NCBI RefSeq assembly: GCF_004368405.1
Contig: NZ_SBJH01000116.1
Span: forward strand, 25,180-89,179
Length of the DNA stretch: 64,000 bases
Source: Olivibacter sp. XZL3
GTDB taxonomy: Bacteria; Bacteroidota; Bacteroidia; Sphingobacteriales; Sphingobacteriaceae
Direction: 5' to 3'
Positions 26,790 through 36,979 of this stretch are shown piece after piece. Within the stretch, counting starts at the first letter, position 1, and every line of letters begins with the position of its first letter. Both the position numbers and the translations under genes were made by a program. The notes beneath the pieces were generated by a model. It searched no databases. It had not been told where the DNA came from and saw nothing but the letters and a program-made list of their open reading frames with translations.

Positions 26790-28103
26790 ATGGCAAGAGA
26801 GATATTGGAAAATAAGCGTAAAGCGTTAAAAATTAACTTAAGTGATCAAATTTATGGCACCTTTGCAGAAATAGGAGCCGGACAGGAAGTTGCAAGAAAT
26901 TTTTTTACAGCAGGCGCCGCTTCGGGAACGATCGCCAAGACCATGAGTGCCTATGACATGGCTTTTAGCGACGCGATCTATGGAGCGGAAGAAAATGGCC
27001 GTTATGTAAGCCGCTCGCGCCTGGAAAAAATGTTGGACCATGAGTACCGGTTACTCACCGACAGGCTCACCGGCCCGAAGTATCAAAATAGAAAGTTTTT
27101 TGCTTTTGCGGATACCGTAACGACCTTGAATTTCAGTAAAACAAATGATCCGCATGGATGGATCGGTCTTCGCTTCCAATCCGAAGTAGGGGGCGAATCA
27201 AACGATATTATTTTCCACGTACGTCTGTTGGATAGCGACGCCTCATTACAGCAAAAAGTACTCGGTATATTAGGAGTAAACTTGGTGTTTGCTGCCTATT
27301 TTTACATCCATGACGCACAAACCATGATTGAAAGCTTGGTTGATAACCTTGCCGCGGGTTCTGTAGAAATCGATTTGGTGAAGGTGAACGGGCATGCTTT
27401 TAAACAGGTAAACGAACGACTGATTAATCTTTATCTGGTGGCTAAGGGCTTTTCGCGCGCGGCAATTTTCGATGAGAAAGGACATGCGCATCAGGCAAAA
27501 GACTTTCTCTATAAGAAGGACGTCATTATCTTGAGGACCAAATACAAGCAAAAGTCCAATCCGAATTTCGATTTGTTTAACTTGGCGGTCGATCAGTTTA
27601 AAAAGAACTTGGCAATCAAGGATAAAAATCTTTTGGTGATGATTGAGGTGTTGATGTCAAACGCGTTGGAGGATGACCACCCCGTGCTGAGCAACGAGGA
27701 TTTAGCGTATTTTGCAAAAAGAGCGGAAGAGCTGTGCGCTACAGGCAACCATATCCTCGTGTCGAACTTTACGAGAAATCATAAACTGGCAGAATTCCTT
27801 GCTCAGTTTAAACCGAACAACGTAGGTATTTCTACCAATATCTCCAATCTTCGAAATATATTCAACTCAAAAAATTACGGCGAAAATTATGCAGATGAAC
27901 TACTGGCCTATGTAAGTGGGATGTTTAGTAAAAATGTAAAATTGTATGTTTACCCTTATTTAGACAAGGCAAACAATGAAATTATTACCACTCAAAATAT
28001 GCCGGTGTCTGCTGAAGCTAAACCGCTCTTCGATTTCCTAATTCAAAATCATTATATTATCGATATAGAAAACTACGACGAACGCTTTGTAAAGACTGTA
28101 TAA
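26790..28103 (+). CDS. Conserved protein of unknown function (about 440-residue family)
   Basis: A 437-residue cytoplasmic protein with no signal peptide or membrane helix. It starts MAREILENKRKALKINLSDQ and has FAEIGAGQEVARNFFTAGAA, ASGTIAKTMSAYDMAFSDAI and QNRKFFAFADTVTTLNF. I recall close relatives in many Bacteroidota, cyanobacteria and proteobacteria, where automatic annotation gives conflicting names (TonB-dependent receptor, nicotinate-nucleotide adenylyltransferase). Neither fits what I see: there is no beta-barrel and no HxGH nucleotidyltransferase motif. The strong N-terminal conservation suggests an enzyme or scaffold. It is monocistronic with its own promoter element and a bidirectional terminator. 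Confidence 0.8.
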   Translation: MAREILENKRKALKINLSDQIYGTFAEIGAGQEVARNFFTAGAASGTIAKTMSAYDMAFSDAIYGAEENGRYVSRSRLEKMLDHEYRLLTDRLTGPKYQNRKFFAFADTVTTLNFSKTNDPHGWIGLRFQSEVGGESNDIIFHVRLLDSDASLQQKVLGILGVNLVFAAYFYIHDAQTMIESLVDNLAAGSVEIDLVKVNGHAFKQVNERLINLYLVAKGFSRAAIFDEKGHAHQAKDFLYKKDVIILRTKYKQKSNPNFDLFNLAVDQFKKNLAIKDKNLLVMIEVLMSNALEDDHPVLSNEDLAYFAKRAEELCATGNHILVSNFTRNHKLAEFLAQFKPNNVGISTNISNLRNIFNSKNYGENYADELLAYVSGMFSKNVKLYVYPYLDKANNEIITTQNMPVSAEAKPLFDFLIQNHYIIDIENYDERFVKTV

Positions 28104-28112
28104 AAAAGTTAT

Positions 28113-28151
28113 GAGTTACCAGTTAAGAGCGGCACTCCCAACTGGTAACTC
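28113..28151. terminator. Bidirectional terminator (12-bp perfect inverted repeat)
   Basis: GAGTTACCAGTT (28113-28124) pairs perfectly with AACTGGTAACTC (28140-28151) around a 15-base loop. It lies between the convergent stop codons at 28103 and 28160. The minus-strand side is followed by an A/T stretch (ATAACTTTTTTATAC). Confidence 0.75.
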
Positions 28152-28159
28152 ACGACTGA

Positions 28160-31048
28160 CTAATAGCTCGCCGCAGCGTCTTCGTATTCACTTAACGGAG
28201 GGCAGGAGCATACGAGCGAACGATCCCCATAGGAGTCGTTTACTCTGCCAACGGCAGGCCAAAATTTATGTGTTGCAACGAAAGGAAGAGGGAATGCAGC
28301 CTCCTGGCGTGAATATGGCCTGTTCCATTCATCGGCGCTGACAACGGCCAAGGTATGCGGTGCCGATTTCAGTACATTTTCGCTTTTGTCTGCCTCGCCT
28401 GATTCAACGGCTGCTATTTCTTTTCTAATTGCCAACAGTGCATCACAAAAACGGTCTAATTCGGCTTTCGGTTCAGATTCTGTAGGTTCTACCATGAGTG
28501 TACCGGCTACCGGGAAAGAAACTGTTGGCGCATGGAACCCATAATCCATCAGGCGTTTCGCAATATCTCCCACTTCGATGCCCTGGTTTTTAAAACTACG
28601 GCAGTCGAGGATCATCTCATGCGCACATCTTCCATTAGCTCCGGCGTACAATACTTTATAGTCTTGTTCCAGCCTTGCTTTAATATAGTTTGCGTTCAGA
28701 ATGGCAAACTTAGTAGCGTTTGTTAACCCGTCGGCACCCATCATGGCTATATAAGCATGGGAGATTAACAAAATAGAAGCAGAACCAAATGGAGCCGCTG
28801 CCACTGCCGAAATAGATTTGCTTTCACTGATATCAACCACTTCATGACCAGGTAAAAAAGGCACCAAATGCGCTGCCACACCAATAGGTCCCATACCGGG
28901 GCCGCCGCCGCCATGTGGAATACAGAATGTTTTATGAAGATTCAGGTGGCATACATCTGCACCGATGCTGGCTGGACTGGTTAATCCAACTTGGGCATTC
29001 ATGTTCGCGCCATCCATATATACCTGTCCGCCGTTCGCATGAATGATTTCACAGATGTCGATAATTGATTCCTCAAACACTCCATGAGTAGATGGGTAGG
29101 TAACCATTAAACAGCTTAAATTGTCTTTATGCAACTCTGCCTTTGAGCGAAGGTCGGCTACATCTATGTTGCCCCGTTCGTCACAATTCACTACAACGAT
29201 TTTCATACCGGCCATCGATGCAGAAGCGGGATTAGTTCCGTGTGCCGATGATGGAATGAGCACCACGTTCCGGTGGTGATCACCGCGGTCTTCATGATAA
29301 GCCCTGATCACCATTAGTCCGGCATATTCTCCTTGCGCTCCGGAATTTGGCTGAAAACTCATTTTAGCAAATCCAGTGATAGCAGACAGCCATTGATTTA
29401 ACTCGTCGAGTATCTGCATATAGCCACCAACTTGATCAATTGGTGCAAAAGGGTGCAGTCGGCTAAAGGCTTCCCATGAAACCGGTATCATTTCGGTGGT
29501 CGCATTGAGCTTCATTGTACAGGAGCCCAGTGGGATCATCGAATGGCAAAGTGATAAATCTTTAGCTTCTAAGGATTTGATGTAACGCAACATTTCGTGT
29601 TCAGCATGATGCGAATTGAAGACTTCATGCGTTAAATAAGCCGACGTACGTTGTAAAGATTGCGGAATAACGGTCTCCAGCGTTGAGGCGAGGGCATTAA
29701 AATCAATCTCAGCCAAATTTTTTGCTTTCACCTTGGCGAATACACGAACAATTTCTTTAATATCGGCTAAGGTTGTTGTTTCGTCCAACGAAATCTGAAC
29801 AGTTTCGCCGATATAGTTGAAATTTAACTCATGATTAAGCGCTTCTGCATGTAGTGGGTTGCACAGGTCGCCGAGAACGAAGCTCAGTGTGTCGAAATAA
29901 GCCTCATTTTTTTGTTGATAGCCGAGGGATGTCAGGGCCTTGGATAAGAGTACCGTTAAACCGTGAATTCGTTCTGCTATGGACCGCAGACCTTTTGGTC
30001 CGTGGTAAGTGGCATAAAAACCAGCCATGATTGCCAGCAGGGCCTGTGCGGTACAGATGTTGGACGACGCTTTGTCCCGGCGGATGTGCTGCTCTCTGGT
30101 TTGTAACGCCATGCGGAGTGCATAATTGCCCGAAGAATCAATTGTAACGCCAATAATTCGGCCGGGAATATTACGTTTATACGCGTCCTTAGTGGCGAAG
30201 AATGCAGCATGTGGTCCACCAAATCCCATAGGAACGCCAAAACGTTGGGACGACCCAATTACAATATCAGCTCCCCATTCGCCCGGAGGCGTAAGTAAGG
30301 CGAGGCTCATCAAGTCGGCAGCCACACTAAGGGTTGCGTTGTGGTGATGTACCTTCTCTGCAAAGCCACTGTAATCAAACACCTTTCCGTCGCTCGCAGG
30401 ATATTGAACTAAAGCACCGAAAATGTGCTCATTGAATTCGACCGTATGGTGATCGCCCACTAAAAGTTTGATTCCGTAGGATACCGAACGGGTTTTTAAC
30501 ACGTCTAAGGTTTGAGGGAAAACGTTCTCAGATACAAAAAAGGTGTCTGCATCTTTGTTCTTACGAAGGCTGTATTGCATAAACATGGCTTCTGCCGCAG
30601 CGGTGGCTTCGTCCAGTAAAGAGGCATTCGCTATCTCCATGCCCGTGAGGTCGATAATAACGGTCTGGAAGTTTAATAAGGCCTGCAGCCTTCCCTGTGC
30701 AATTTCCGCTTGGTAAGGTGTATACTGGGTGTACCAGCCTGGATTTTCGAATACATTGCGTAAAATAACGCCGGGGGTAATAACATCGTAATAGCCTTGG
30801 CCGATATACGATTTGAAAACCTTGTTCTTAGATGCGGTTTGCTTTAATCGTTGTAAATAACCTGTTTCCGTTAAAGCTGCCGGTAGATTTAACGGCGCCT
30901 TTAAGCGGATTGCAGATGGAACGGTTTCATCAATCAATTGATCAATGCTGTCCACTTTGATGGCTTTAAGCATTTCCGGAACATCTTGCTCATTTGGTGC
31001 AATGTGGCGTTCCTCAAATTTTTCTTGAAAATTTATGTTTAAGTTCAT
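28160..31048 (-). CDS. gcvP: Glycine dehydrogenase (decarboxylating), P protein
   Basis: A 962-residue fused-type GcvP, normal in length, which decarboxylates glycine and passes the methylamine group to the lipoyl arm of GcvH. Two homologous halves are visible: an N-terminal half with [20 protein letters not shown] and [19 protein letters not shown], and a C-terminal half with [16 protein letters not shown] and the PLP-binding lysine in [20 protein letters not shown] (about residue 707). gcvT and gcvH are not nearby. No glycine-riboswitch tandem is evident in the 255 bases upstream. The gene is monocistronic. Confidence 0.98.
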   Translation of the reverse strand: MNLNINFQEKFEERHIAPNEQDVPEMLKAIKVDSIDQLIDETVPSAIRLKAPLNLPAALTETGYLQRLKQTASKNKVFKSYIGQGYYDVITPGVILRNVFENPGWYTQYTPYQAEIAQGRLQALLNFQTVIIDLTGMEIANASLLDEATAAAEAMFMQYSLRKNKDADTFFVSENVFPQTLDVLKTRSVSYGIKLLVGDHHTVEFNEHIFGALVQYPASDGKVFDYSGFAEKVHHHNATLSVAADLMSLALLTPPGEWGADIVIGSSQRFGVPMGFGGPHAAFFATKDAYKRNIPGRIIGVTIDSSGNYALRMALQTREQHIRRDKASSNICTAQALLAIMAGFYATYHGPKGLRSIAERIHGLTVLLSKALTSLGYQQKNEAYFDTLSFVLGDLCNPLHAEALNHELNFNYIGETVQISLDETTTLADIKEIVRVFAKVKAKNLAEIDFNALASTLETVIPQSLQRTSAYLTHEVFNSHHAEHEMLRYIKSLEAKDLSLCHSMIPLGSCTMKLNATTEMIPVSWEAFSRLHPFAPIDQVGGYMQILDELNQWLSAITGFAKMSFQPNSGAQGEYAGLMVIRAYHEDRGDHHRNVVLIPSSAHGTNPASASMAGMKIVVVNCDERGNIDVADLRSKAELHKDNLSCLMVTYPSTHGVFEESIIDICEIIHANGGQVYMDGANMNAQVGLTSPASIGADVCHLNLHKTFCIPHGGGGPGMGPIGVAAHLVPFLPGHEVVDISESKSISAVAAAPFGSASILLISHAYIAMMGADGLTNATKFAILNANYIKARLEQDYKVLYAGANGRCAHEMILDCRSFKNQGIEVGDIAKRLMDYGFHAPTVSFPVAGTLMVEPTESEPKAELDRFCDALLAIRKEIAAVESGEADKSENVLKSAPHTLAVVSADEWNRPYSRQEAAFPLPFVATHKFWPAVGRVNDSYGDRSLVCSCPPLSEYEDAAASY

Positions 31049-31303
31049 TCATGTATGAATTAAAGACGCAGTTTAATTAAGGTAACAGAGCATAAAGCTG
31101 TTTGTGAGGTGTTTAGCTGATTGTTACCCGTATTAAGATCTCTTTTATTTAAGGGCACAAACTTAGTCAAATTGCCCTTCATTTGCAAGTTAATAACGGT
31201 GGCTTGTTGCTATGGACTGCTATGTTTAATAGTGTAATAAAAAAATTTGACCGCTAGCATACGAAAACATTTACCTAGTTTTGAATATTGAAGAAGTTAT
31301 CGT

Positions 31304-31483
31304 ATGAAAAAGGCTTTACCACTCATTGCAATGATTACCGGATTTGTATCTTTTATAGGGATTATTTATATGATGCTACATCCGGACTTACCTAATATCT
31401 TAGTGTTTTTGATTTACGGCTTGGCTACCTGTGCAGGTGTGTGCGGGTTATTATTGATTGGAAAGAAAGATGGGGGGCTATGA
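31304..31483 (+). CDS. Small two-helix membrane protein, 59 residues
   Basis: The ATG at 31304 opens a 60-codon frame encoding MKKALPLIAMITGFVSFIGI and then a second hydrophobic stretch (NILVFLIYGLATCAGVCGLL), ending in KKDGGL. It is predicted to form a membrane hairpin of two helices. I know no family. The start is preceded by GAAGTTATCGT. The gene occupies the only plus-strand open frame between gcvP (minus) and the large protein at 31561 (minus), and its codon use is ordinary. Short length limits certainty. Confidence 0.5.
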   Translation: MKKALPLIAMITGFVSFIGIIYMMLHPDLPNILVFLIYGLATCAGVCGLLLIGKKDGGL

Positions 31484-31560
31484 CAAAACTTAATGTTTTT
31501 TACATCCCCCCATTCTAAGATGTTCAATACGCCTTGCTGCGTTTATGAACGAATAATTCG

Positions 31561-34278
31561 TTATTCTACTTTATAGCGATAAACTGCCCGGCCGATATTA
31601 CCATTTTCGTCAATGCCTTCTACTACCGCTTTATAAGTACCTAAGCCGCTTGCATTATAGAACTGAAAACTTGCTTTTCCTTCACTGTCGGTAATTACGT
31701 CTGGATTCCAATAAACCGTGGTGCGCCAGTCGACGCCGGGAGCGCTTGTTGGCGTATACTTCGGTAAATAAAAATTACGTTCTGCTTGGTAGCCCAAGGG
31801 CGTAATGGTCACAATGTTTGATTTAGGCAAAAGGTTTTCGAGTTCAGTCTTGCTGATACGCGTACCTTCAGGCTTCTTTTTCGTGTTGATGACCAAGACG
31901 CCATTACTTTGATAGGTTCTATTTACGGTGCCCAAATCATCGCGTAAAAATATTTCCACCGATTCTACTTCCGCCGGACTGACTGTGTTTATGCCATTCA
32001 CGTCAATAGCCATTCCATTAAGGAACACTTGTACCGGTGTACGGTTCCCTTGATTATAGTCGCGGGTGATAAAGAAATTATTGTCCATAAAAGTTAAGCC
32101 CATAGCAGCCGTTTGCAAACAATTGATCAATAAATTACAGCCTGAAAACCGTGCGCCGTCAATCAGGTGATCGGGGATGGGGCTTAAGCCGGATAAGGCC
32201 GGATACTGCGTGTGACGAGGCTTGGGAGCCACTCTTTCTGTAATGACAACCTCTTCCAAAAGCCGTTCCGTTCGATATTGTCTTTCGCTGTTTTTTAAAT
32301 AAGGCGTTAACGTACTGTCTATATTGAGCACTTCATCCGGTGCTGTAAATCCTGGGGTAATCGCCGGGAAGGCATCTCCGTTGAGCGTAATTTTGAGGTT
32401 TTTATAGTTGTCGTTGTTGCGGGCGCTAATTGTAATTTGCGCCGAATCGGTGAACATCACGTTGCTGAATTTGAAATTCCCCTGGTCGTCCGAATAGGTT
32501 TCAACCGTCTTTTTATCATTGCCAATACTGAGTTCCAATTTGCCATTCGGTACGGCAATGCCATTTAATAAGCGAAGACTGCCGGTAATATCGATGCCTT
32601 GCTCGGGAAGGAAGGCGATAGGTGGAATCTTGTCGCTGATAATGTCCTTATAATCGAAGCGCCTGTACCCCTGTGTAAGCATCAGTATATCGAGATTGGC
32701 TCGGTTTTCAGGTGTTATTTCCCTGAAATAATAATTAGGTTGCTCTACATAACCTTTAATGTCAGAAGTAAGTAGCAAACTGCTTAAAATGGTTGTCTCC
32801 GCATTTTCGTTAAAGGGGACTTTCGACTCATCGATAACTGCAACCGAAAAAGTGCCGACGGACTGCGCGCTGTCTGTAGCGGCATTTAAATGAAGTTGTA
32901 CGGCCTCTTTTGCTCGGTAGCTTTTTTTGTCAGAACGCAGCGTTAGGCGGAGCTCGTTGGGGCGTTGGACAAAGACGAGCCTTTCACTTAAAGGTATCCC
33001 GGCCGGAGAGAATAAGGTGAATTGAACAATTCCTGACGGAAATTTATCCTTGGGGACGGAAGCATTTATGCTATTACTGTTCAAAGCGGTTTGCGCGGCG
33101 TAGTAGATCACGCCATCGCTCTGCGCCACCAACGAAAAAACCTTGTTTTGATTTTGTTGTAGATAGAGCTCATTTGAGATGATCTTTACCGCAATACTCA
33201 AACTATCTGAAGGGTCGATCGCAAGACTCGTTCCAAATGGACGTACTTTGGGGAGCTGATAACTATAGGTCGCTCCGTTTGCGGTAGTGACTTTAGCGGT
33301 GTAAACGGCGTCTGCTTTTGGGGTCAGGCTGAATTTTCCCATCCCTAAATGCTGTGTTGTTATTGTGGCAACTTCCTGTCCCTGTTGGTCAACTACTTTT
33401 CCTTGTACCGCGACGCCTAAACCATCACCGCCTACCGCTTTGAAGGCAACTTCGCTGGGTAAGTCGGCAATTAAATATCCGCCTTCCGGAAAAAATTGTA
33501 TATCGGGCGTTTGAAATGCTCCACGTAAGGTGTAGCTGGTGTTGACCGACCTATTGTTGTCTAAACTGATGGTCGTATTCAGAACGGCTTCCTTCAAAGC
33601 TTGTTGCTGCTCAGTCGTGAGATTCACACGGAGGTAGCCGCTTTTATCGGTACTGCCGCGGCCTTTAGCAAGGCTGGTGGTTCCGCGTCTGAGCTCCCAG
33701 GAAACACGCTTGTCTGCTAAGGGTTTCCCTTCTTCGTCTGTATAACGTATGCGTCCATCAACTACAGGGCTTTTATTGGACGATGTTGCCGTAAAGTTGG
33801 CATGCGACTTTACTCGCTTATTGAAGACATCGCCGATGGTGATGTTTTTATTGAAGAAATAGTCAGGGTCGAAATTCATCATGTATTTCGTGTAGGCTCG
33901 GATTCGGTAATTCCCCTGTTTATAAATAAGTGGATCTAAAACGAGACTGCCGCTTCCCGTACCTTCATGGCTTGGGATCATGGTGGTTTTCATGAGCGAG
34001 TCCTGACTGTTGAGCAGCTCTACATAAACCACTTTACTAAGCGCGGCTAGCTGGTGATGACTTGTTAAATAGGATTTGAACCATATCGTATCCCCCACGG
34101 CGTAATATGGTTTGTCGAGATGCAAGTAAATTTTCTCAACAGGTTGCTGTGTGGCTAAGGTGTTGGTCTTTTCAACAATAGTGTTCAAATTGATTCCCTT
34201 TTGTCGCGACTGACTCCAAGCATGTAGGGAATAAAGGAATAAAATAGATAACAGTAAATATCTGTTGAGGTGTCTCAT
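31561..34278 (-). CDS. Large secreted MG2 / TonB-plug-like surface protein
   Basis: A 905-residue protein with a signal peptide (LLLSILFLYSLHAWSQ). The N-terminal PVEKIYLHLDKPYYAVGDTI is the macroglobulin MG2-type domain found in Bacteroidota surface proteins. Several Ig-like or carboxypeptidase-regulatory repeats follow (TPDIQFFPEGGYLIADLP, GSLRLLNGIAVPNGKLELSI). A late plug-like region (QVFLNGMAIDVNGINTVSPA, VESVEIFLRDDLG, NGVLVINTKK) resembles the TonB-dependent receptor plug, but there is no 22-strand barrel. Such proteins are widespread in Sphingobacteriaceae and Flavobacteria and are of uncertain role. It is probably periplasmic or outer-membrane attached. It is monocistronic. Confidence 0.85.
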   Translation of the reverse strand: MRHLNRYLLLSILFLYSLHAWSQSRQKGINLNTIVEKTNTLATQQPVEKIYLHLDKPYYAVGDTIWFKSYLTSHHQLAALSKVVYVELLNSQDSLMKTTMIPSHEGTGSGSLVLDPLIYKQGNYRIRAYTKYMMNFDPDYFFNKNITIGDVFNKRVKSHANFTATSSNKSPVVDGRIRYTDEEGKPLADKRVSWELRRGTTSLAKGRGSTDKSGYLRVNLTTEQQQALKEAVLNTTISLDNNRSVNTSYTLRGAFQTPDIQFFPEGGYLIADLPSEVAFKAVGGDGLGVAVQGKVVDQQGQEVATITTQHLGMGKFSLTPKADAVYTAKVTTANGATYSYQLPKVRPFGTSLAIDPSDSLSIAVKIISNELYLQQNQNKVFSLVAQSDGVIYYAAQTALNSNSINASVPKDKFPSGIVQFTLFSPAGIPLSERLVFVQRPNELRLTLRSDKKSYRAKEAVQLHLNAATDSAQSVGTFSVAVIDESKVPFNENAETTILSSLLLTSDIKGYVEQPNYYFREITPENRANLDILMLTQGYRRFDYKDIISDKIPPIAFLPEQGIDITGSLRLLNGIAVPNGKLELSIGNDKKTVETYSDDQGNFKFSNVMFTDSAQITISARNNDNYKNLKITLNGDAFPAITPGFTAPDEVLNIDSTLTPYLKNSERQYRTERLLEEVVITERVAPKPRHTQYPALSGLSPIPDHLIDGARFSGCNLLINCLQTAAMGLTFMDNNFFITRDYNQGNRTPVQVFLNGMAIDVNGINTVSPAEVESVEIFLRDDLGTVNRTYQSNGVLVINTKKKPEGTRISKTELENLLPKSNIVTITPLGYQAERNFYLPKYTPTSAPGVDWRTTVYWNPDVITDSEGKASFQFYNASGLGTYKAVVEGIDENGNIGRAVYRYKVE

Positions 34279-34496
34279 AAGGTGATCGTCGAATATCTTA
34301 AAAATTGCTAATTTATTGATTTATTCATTTACTTCTGTTTTTTAACAGATTTTTAACAAAAATGAATGTGATTTCCGTTTTTGATCGCTTCATGCAGCAG
34401 CAGGCGCGTCATGCAGATATTCACGTTTCCTTCCAGGATCTTAACACTTGTTCAAATCAATCGGGAGAAATGCTAGGTAGTACTCCTAAAACTTCC

Positions 34497-34504
34497 TACC
34501 TTTG
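34497..34504 (+). promoter_or_regulatory. Bacteroidota -7 promoter element for the malic enzyme gene
   Basis: TACCTTTG fits TAnnTTTG and lies 82 bases before the start codon at 34587. The 308-base divergent region 34279-34586 otherwise holds only AT-rich sequence. I could not identify a -33 box with confidence. Confidence 0.4.
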
Positions 34505-34586
34505 GTGCTTCATCAGCATTGCCCATAATTTATTGTTATAATTAGGCAATCCAGTAAAGAAGATTGAAAAAAAGAACGAATTAGAA

Positions 34587-36884
34587 ATGAGCAAAGTAAA
34601 TCGTAAGCAAGATGCGCTAGACTATCATGCTAACGGCCGTCCGGGTAAAATTGCCGTAGTACCTACTAAACCGACCAATTCGCAACGAGATTTATCATTA
34701 GCCTACTCCCCCGGGGTTGCTGAACCCTGTTTAGAAATTGCTGCCAATAAGGAAAACGCCTATAAATATACGGCTAAGGGAAACTTGGTGGCAGTTATCA
34801 GCAATGGTACAGCTGTTTTGGGCCTTGGTGATATTGGTCCGGAAGGCGGGAAGCCCGTTATGGAAGGAAAGGGGCTGCTGTTTAAAATATTTGCGGATAT
34901 TGACGTGTTCGATTTAGAGCTCGATACAAAAAACGTGGACGATTTTGTCCGTACCGTAAAAATCTTGGAGCCCACTTTTGGCGGGATCAATTTAGAGGAT
35001 ATTAAGGCTCCGGAGTGTTTTGAAATTGAACGCCGTTTAAAGGAAGAAATGTCTATTCCGGTAATGCATGATGACCAGCATGGTACCGCAATTATTTCCG
35101 GAGCGGCTTTGATTAACGCTTGCGAGCTACAGAAAAAGAAATTGGATAAAGTCAAGATTGTAGTGAATGGCGCCGGCGCAGCGGCTATTTCGTGCTCACG
35201 GATTTACGTTTCATTGGGAGCTAAGCCCGAGAATATCGTGATGATCGATCGGGCCGGCGTGATTCGTAGAGACAGAGACAACCTTGACGCAATAAAAGGT
35301 GAATTCGCAACAGACCGTGATATTCGCACCTTGGAAGAAGCAATCAAAGATGCCGACGTATTTATCGGGCTCTCTGCAGCGGATGTGTTATCTGCTGATA
35401 TGCTGAAAACCATGAGTAAAAACCCCATCGTTTTTGCTATGGCAAACCCCAATCCGGAAATTGCCTACGATTTAGCAGTAAGTACCAGAAAGGATGTGGT
35501 GATGGCTACAGGCCGTTCCGATTATCCTAATCAGGTGAACAACGTCTTGGGTTTTCCCTACATTTTCAGGGGCGCACTGGACGTTCGGGCTACAGGTATT
35601 AACGAAGAAATGAAGCTGGCAGCGGTATATGCAATTGCTAAGTTGGCCAAGGAGCCTGTTCCGGAGTCGGTAAACTTGGCTTATAATATCAATAACCTGA
35701 AATTTGGAAAAGATTATATCATCCCTAAACCAACGGATCCTCGACTGATTACCGAAGTTGCTCCAGCGGTAGCAAAGGCTGCGATGACATCGGGTGTTGC
35801 CAGGGCAGAAATAAAAGATTGGGAGTCCTATAAGGAGAGCCTTAGGAAGCGGTTGGGCTTAGACGACGTGCTGATGCGCGATTTAAGTGCTGCAGCGCGA
35901 CAGAGCCCTAAGCGCGTTGTTTTTGCGGAAGCGGATAACTATAAAATCTTAAAAGCAGCTCAGATCATAAAAGATGAGGGTATAGCGCATCCTATCCTTT
36001 TAGGAAGGAAAGAAAAAATTAACCGCATTATAGCGGAGCACGCATTGGATTTACCGAATGTTACGATTATCGATCCATTAGAAGAAGCCGATACGCCTGA
36101 GTTCAAACAATATGTGGAGGCGCTCTATAAAAAAAGGCAGCGTCGTGGCGTTACCTTGTTAGAAGCGAACAAATTTATGTTGGATCGGAACTATTACGGA
36201 GCGAGTATGGTGGAATTCGGCGAAGCAGACTGTTTAATTTCCGGGCTAACGAAAAATTACGCCACCACCATCCGGCCAGCGCTTCATGTCATTGGCACCC
36301 GCCCCGGTAGCCGAGTTGCCGGAATGTACATGATGTTGACTAAAAAAGGTCCGGTATTCTTTGGTGATACCACCGTAAACAAAAATCCCACCGAAGAGGA
36401 GCTCGTGGATATTACGGTTTTGTTGCACGATGCGGTAAAGAAAATGAATATTGAACCGCGTATCGCTTTGTTGTCGTATTCGAACTTTGGCTCAAACGAG
36501 GGAGAGATTCCTTCGAAAATGCGTAATGTGGTAAAAGAACTTCACGAAAAGTTCCCGCATATTGTGGTCGACGGAGAAATGCAGGCCAATTTCGCGACCA
36601 ACAGCCAGATGCTGGCGGAGAACTTTCCGTTTACCAATTTGAGTGGCGGTCCGGCAAATGTACTGGTTTTCCCAACGCTGGAATCGGGTAATATCGCTTA
36701 TAAGTTATTGCAGGAGTTGGGCGAGGCGGAAGCCGTTGGGCCTATTCTACTGGGGCTTAATAAACCGGTACATGTATTGCAATTAGGCAGCTCTGTGCGG
36801 GAAATTGTAAATATGGTTACTATTGCGGTCGTCGATGTACAAGCGAAAGAGAAAGAGGCGACGGTGAAAGGCAAAAAAAAATAG
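34587..36884 (+). CDS. maeB: NADP-dependent malic enzyme (MaeB type, with C-terminal phosphotransacetylase-like domain)
   Basis: A 765-residue MaeB-type malic enzyme that converts malate to pyruvate and CO2 with NADP+. The N-terminal malic domain has LAYSPGVAEPCLEIA, DIGPEGGKPVMEGKGLLFK, GGINLEDIKAPECFEIERRL and MHDDQHGTAIISGAAL (metal and catalytic residues). The NAD-binding part has VVNGAGAAAISCSRIY. After about residue 425 a phosphate acetyl/butyryl-transferase-like domain follows (FAEADNYKILKAAQII, LLSYSNFGSNEGEIPSKM), which in the family serves as an allosteric, not catalytic, unit. Length is normal. The gene ends at a clear terminator. Confidence 0.97.
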   Translation: MSKVNRKQDALDYHANGRPGKIAVVPTKPTNSQRDLSLAYSPGVAEPCLEIAANKENAYKYTAKGNLVAVISNGTAVLGLGDIGPEGGKPVMEGKGLLFKIFADIDVFDLELDTKNVDDFVRTVKILEPTFGGINLEDIKAPECFEIERRLKEEMSIPVMHDDQHGTAIISGAALINACELQKKKLDKVKIVVNGAGAAAISCSRIYVSLGAKPENIVMIDRAGVIRRDRDNLDAIKGEFATDRDIRTLEEAIKDADVFIGLSAADVLSADMLKTMSKNPIVFAMANPNPEIAYDLAVSTRKDVVMATGRSDYPNQVNNVLGFPYIFRGALDVRATGINEEMKLAAVYAIAKLAKEPVPESVNLAYNINNLKFGKDYIIPKPTDPRLITEVAPAVAKAAMTSGVARAEIKDWESYKESLRKRLGLDDVLMRDLSAAARQSPKRVVFAEADNYKILKAAQIIKDEGIAHPILLGRKEKINRIIAEHALDLPNVTIIDPLEEADTPEFKQYVEALYKKRQRRGVTLLEANKFMLDRNYYGASMVEFGEADCLISGLTKNYATTIRPALHVIGTRPGSRVAGMYMMLTKKGPVFFGDTTVNKNPTEEELVDITVLLHDAVKKMNIEPRIALLSYSNFGSNEGEIPSKMRNVVKELHEKFPHIVVDGEMQANFATNSQMLAENFPFTNLSGGPANVLVFPTLESGNIAYKLLQELGEAEAVGPILLGLNKPVHVLQLGSSVREIVNMVTIAVVDVQAKEKEATVKGKKK

Positions 36885-36892
36885 ATGATATT

Positions 36893-36927
36893 AATTAGCG
36901 GGTTGGCGGTTAGCCGGCCCGCTAATT
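36893..36927 (+). terminator. Terminator after maeB
   Basis: AATTAGCGGG (36893-36902) pairs perfectly with CCCGCTAATT (36918-36927); a small GGC/GCC stem lies inside. The tail is TTAATTGG. It starts nine bases after the stop codon. Confidence 0.7.
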
Positions 36928-36979
36928 TTAATTGGATATAAAATAGCGAAATTACAGCAGCGGATTCTTTGATAATAAT

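Noticed and set aside
31049..31303. Possible glycine riboswitch before gcvP
   Set aside because: The conserved tandem aptamer motifs were not found. Only a weak GGTAACA/TGTTACC pairing is present, so I make no call.
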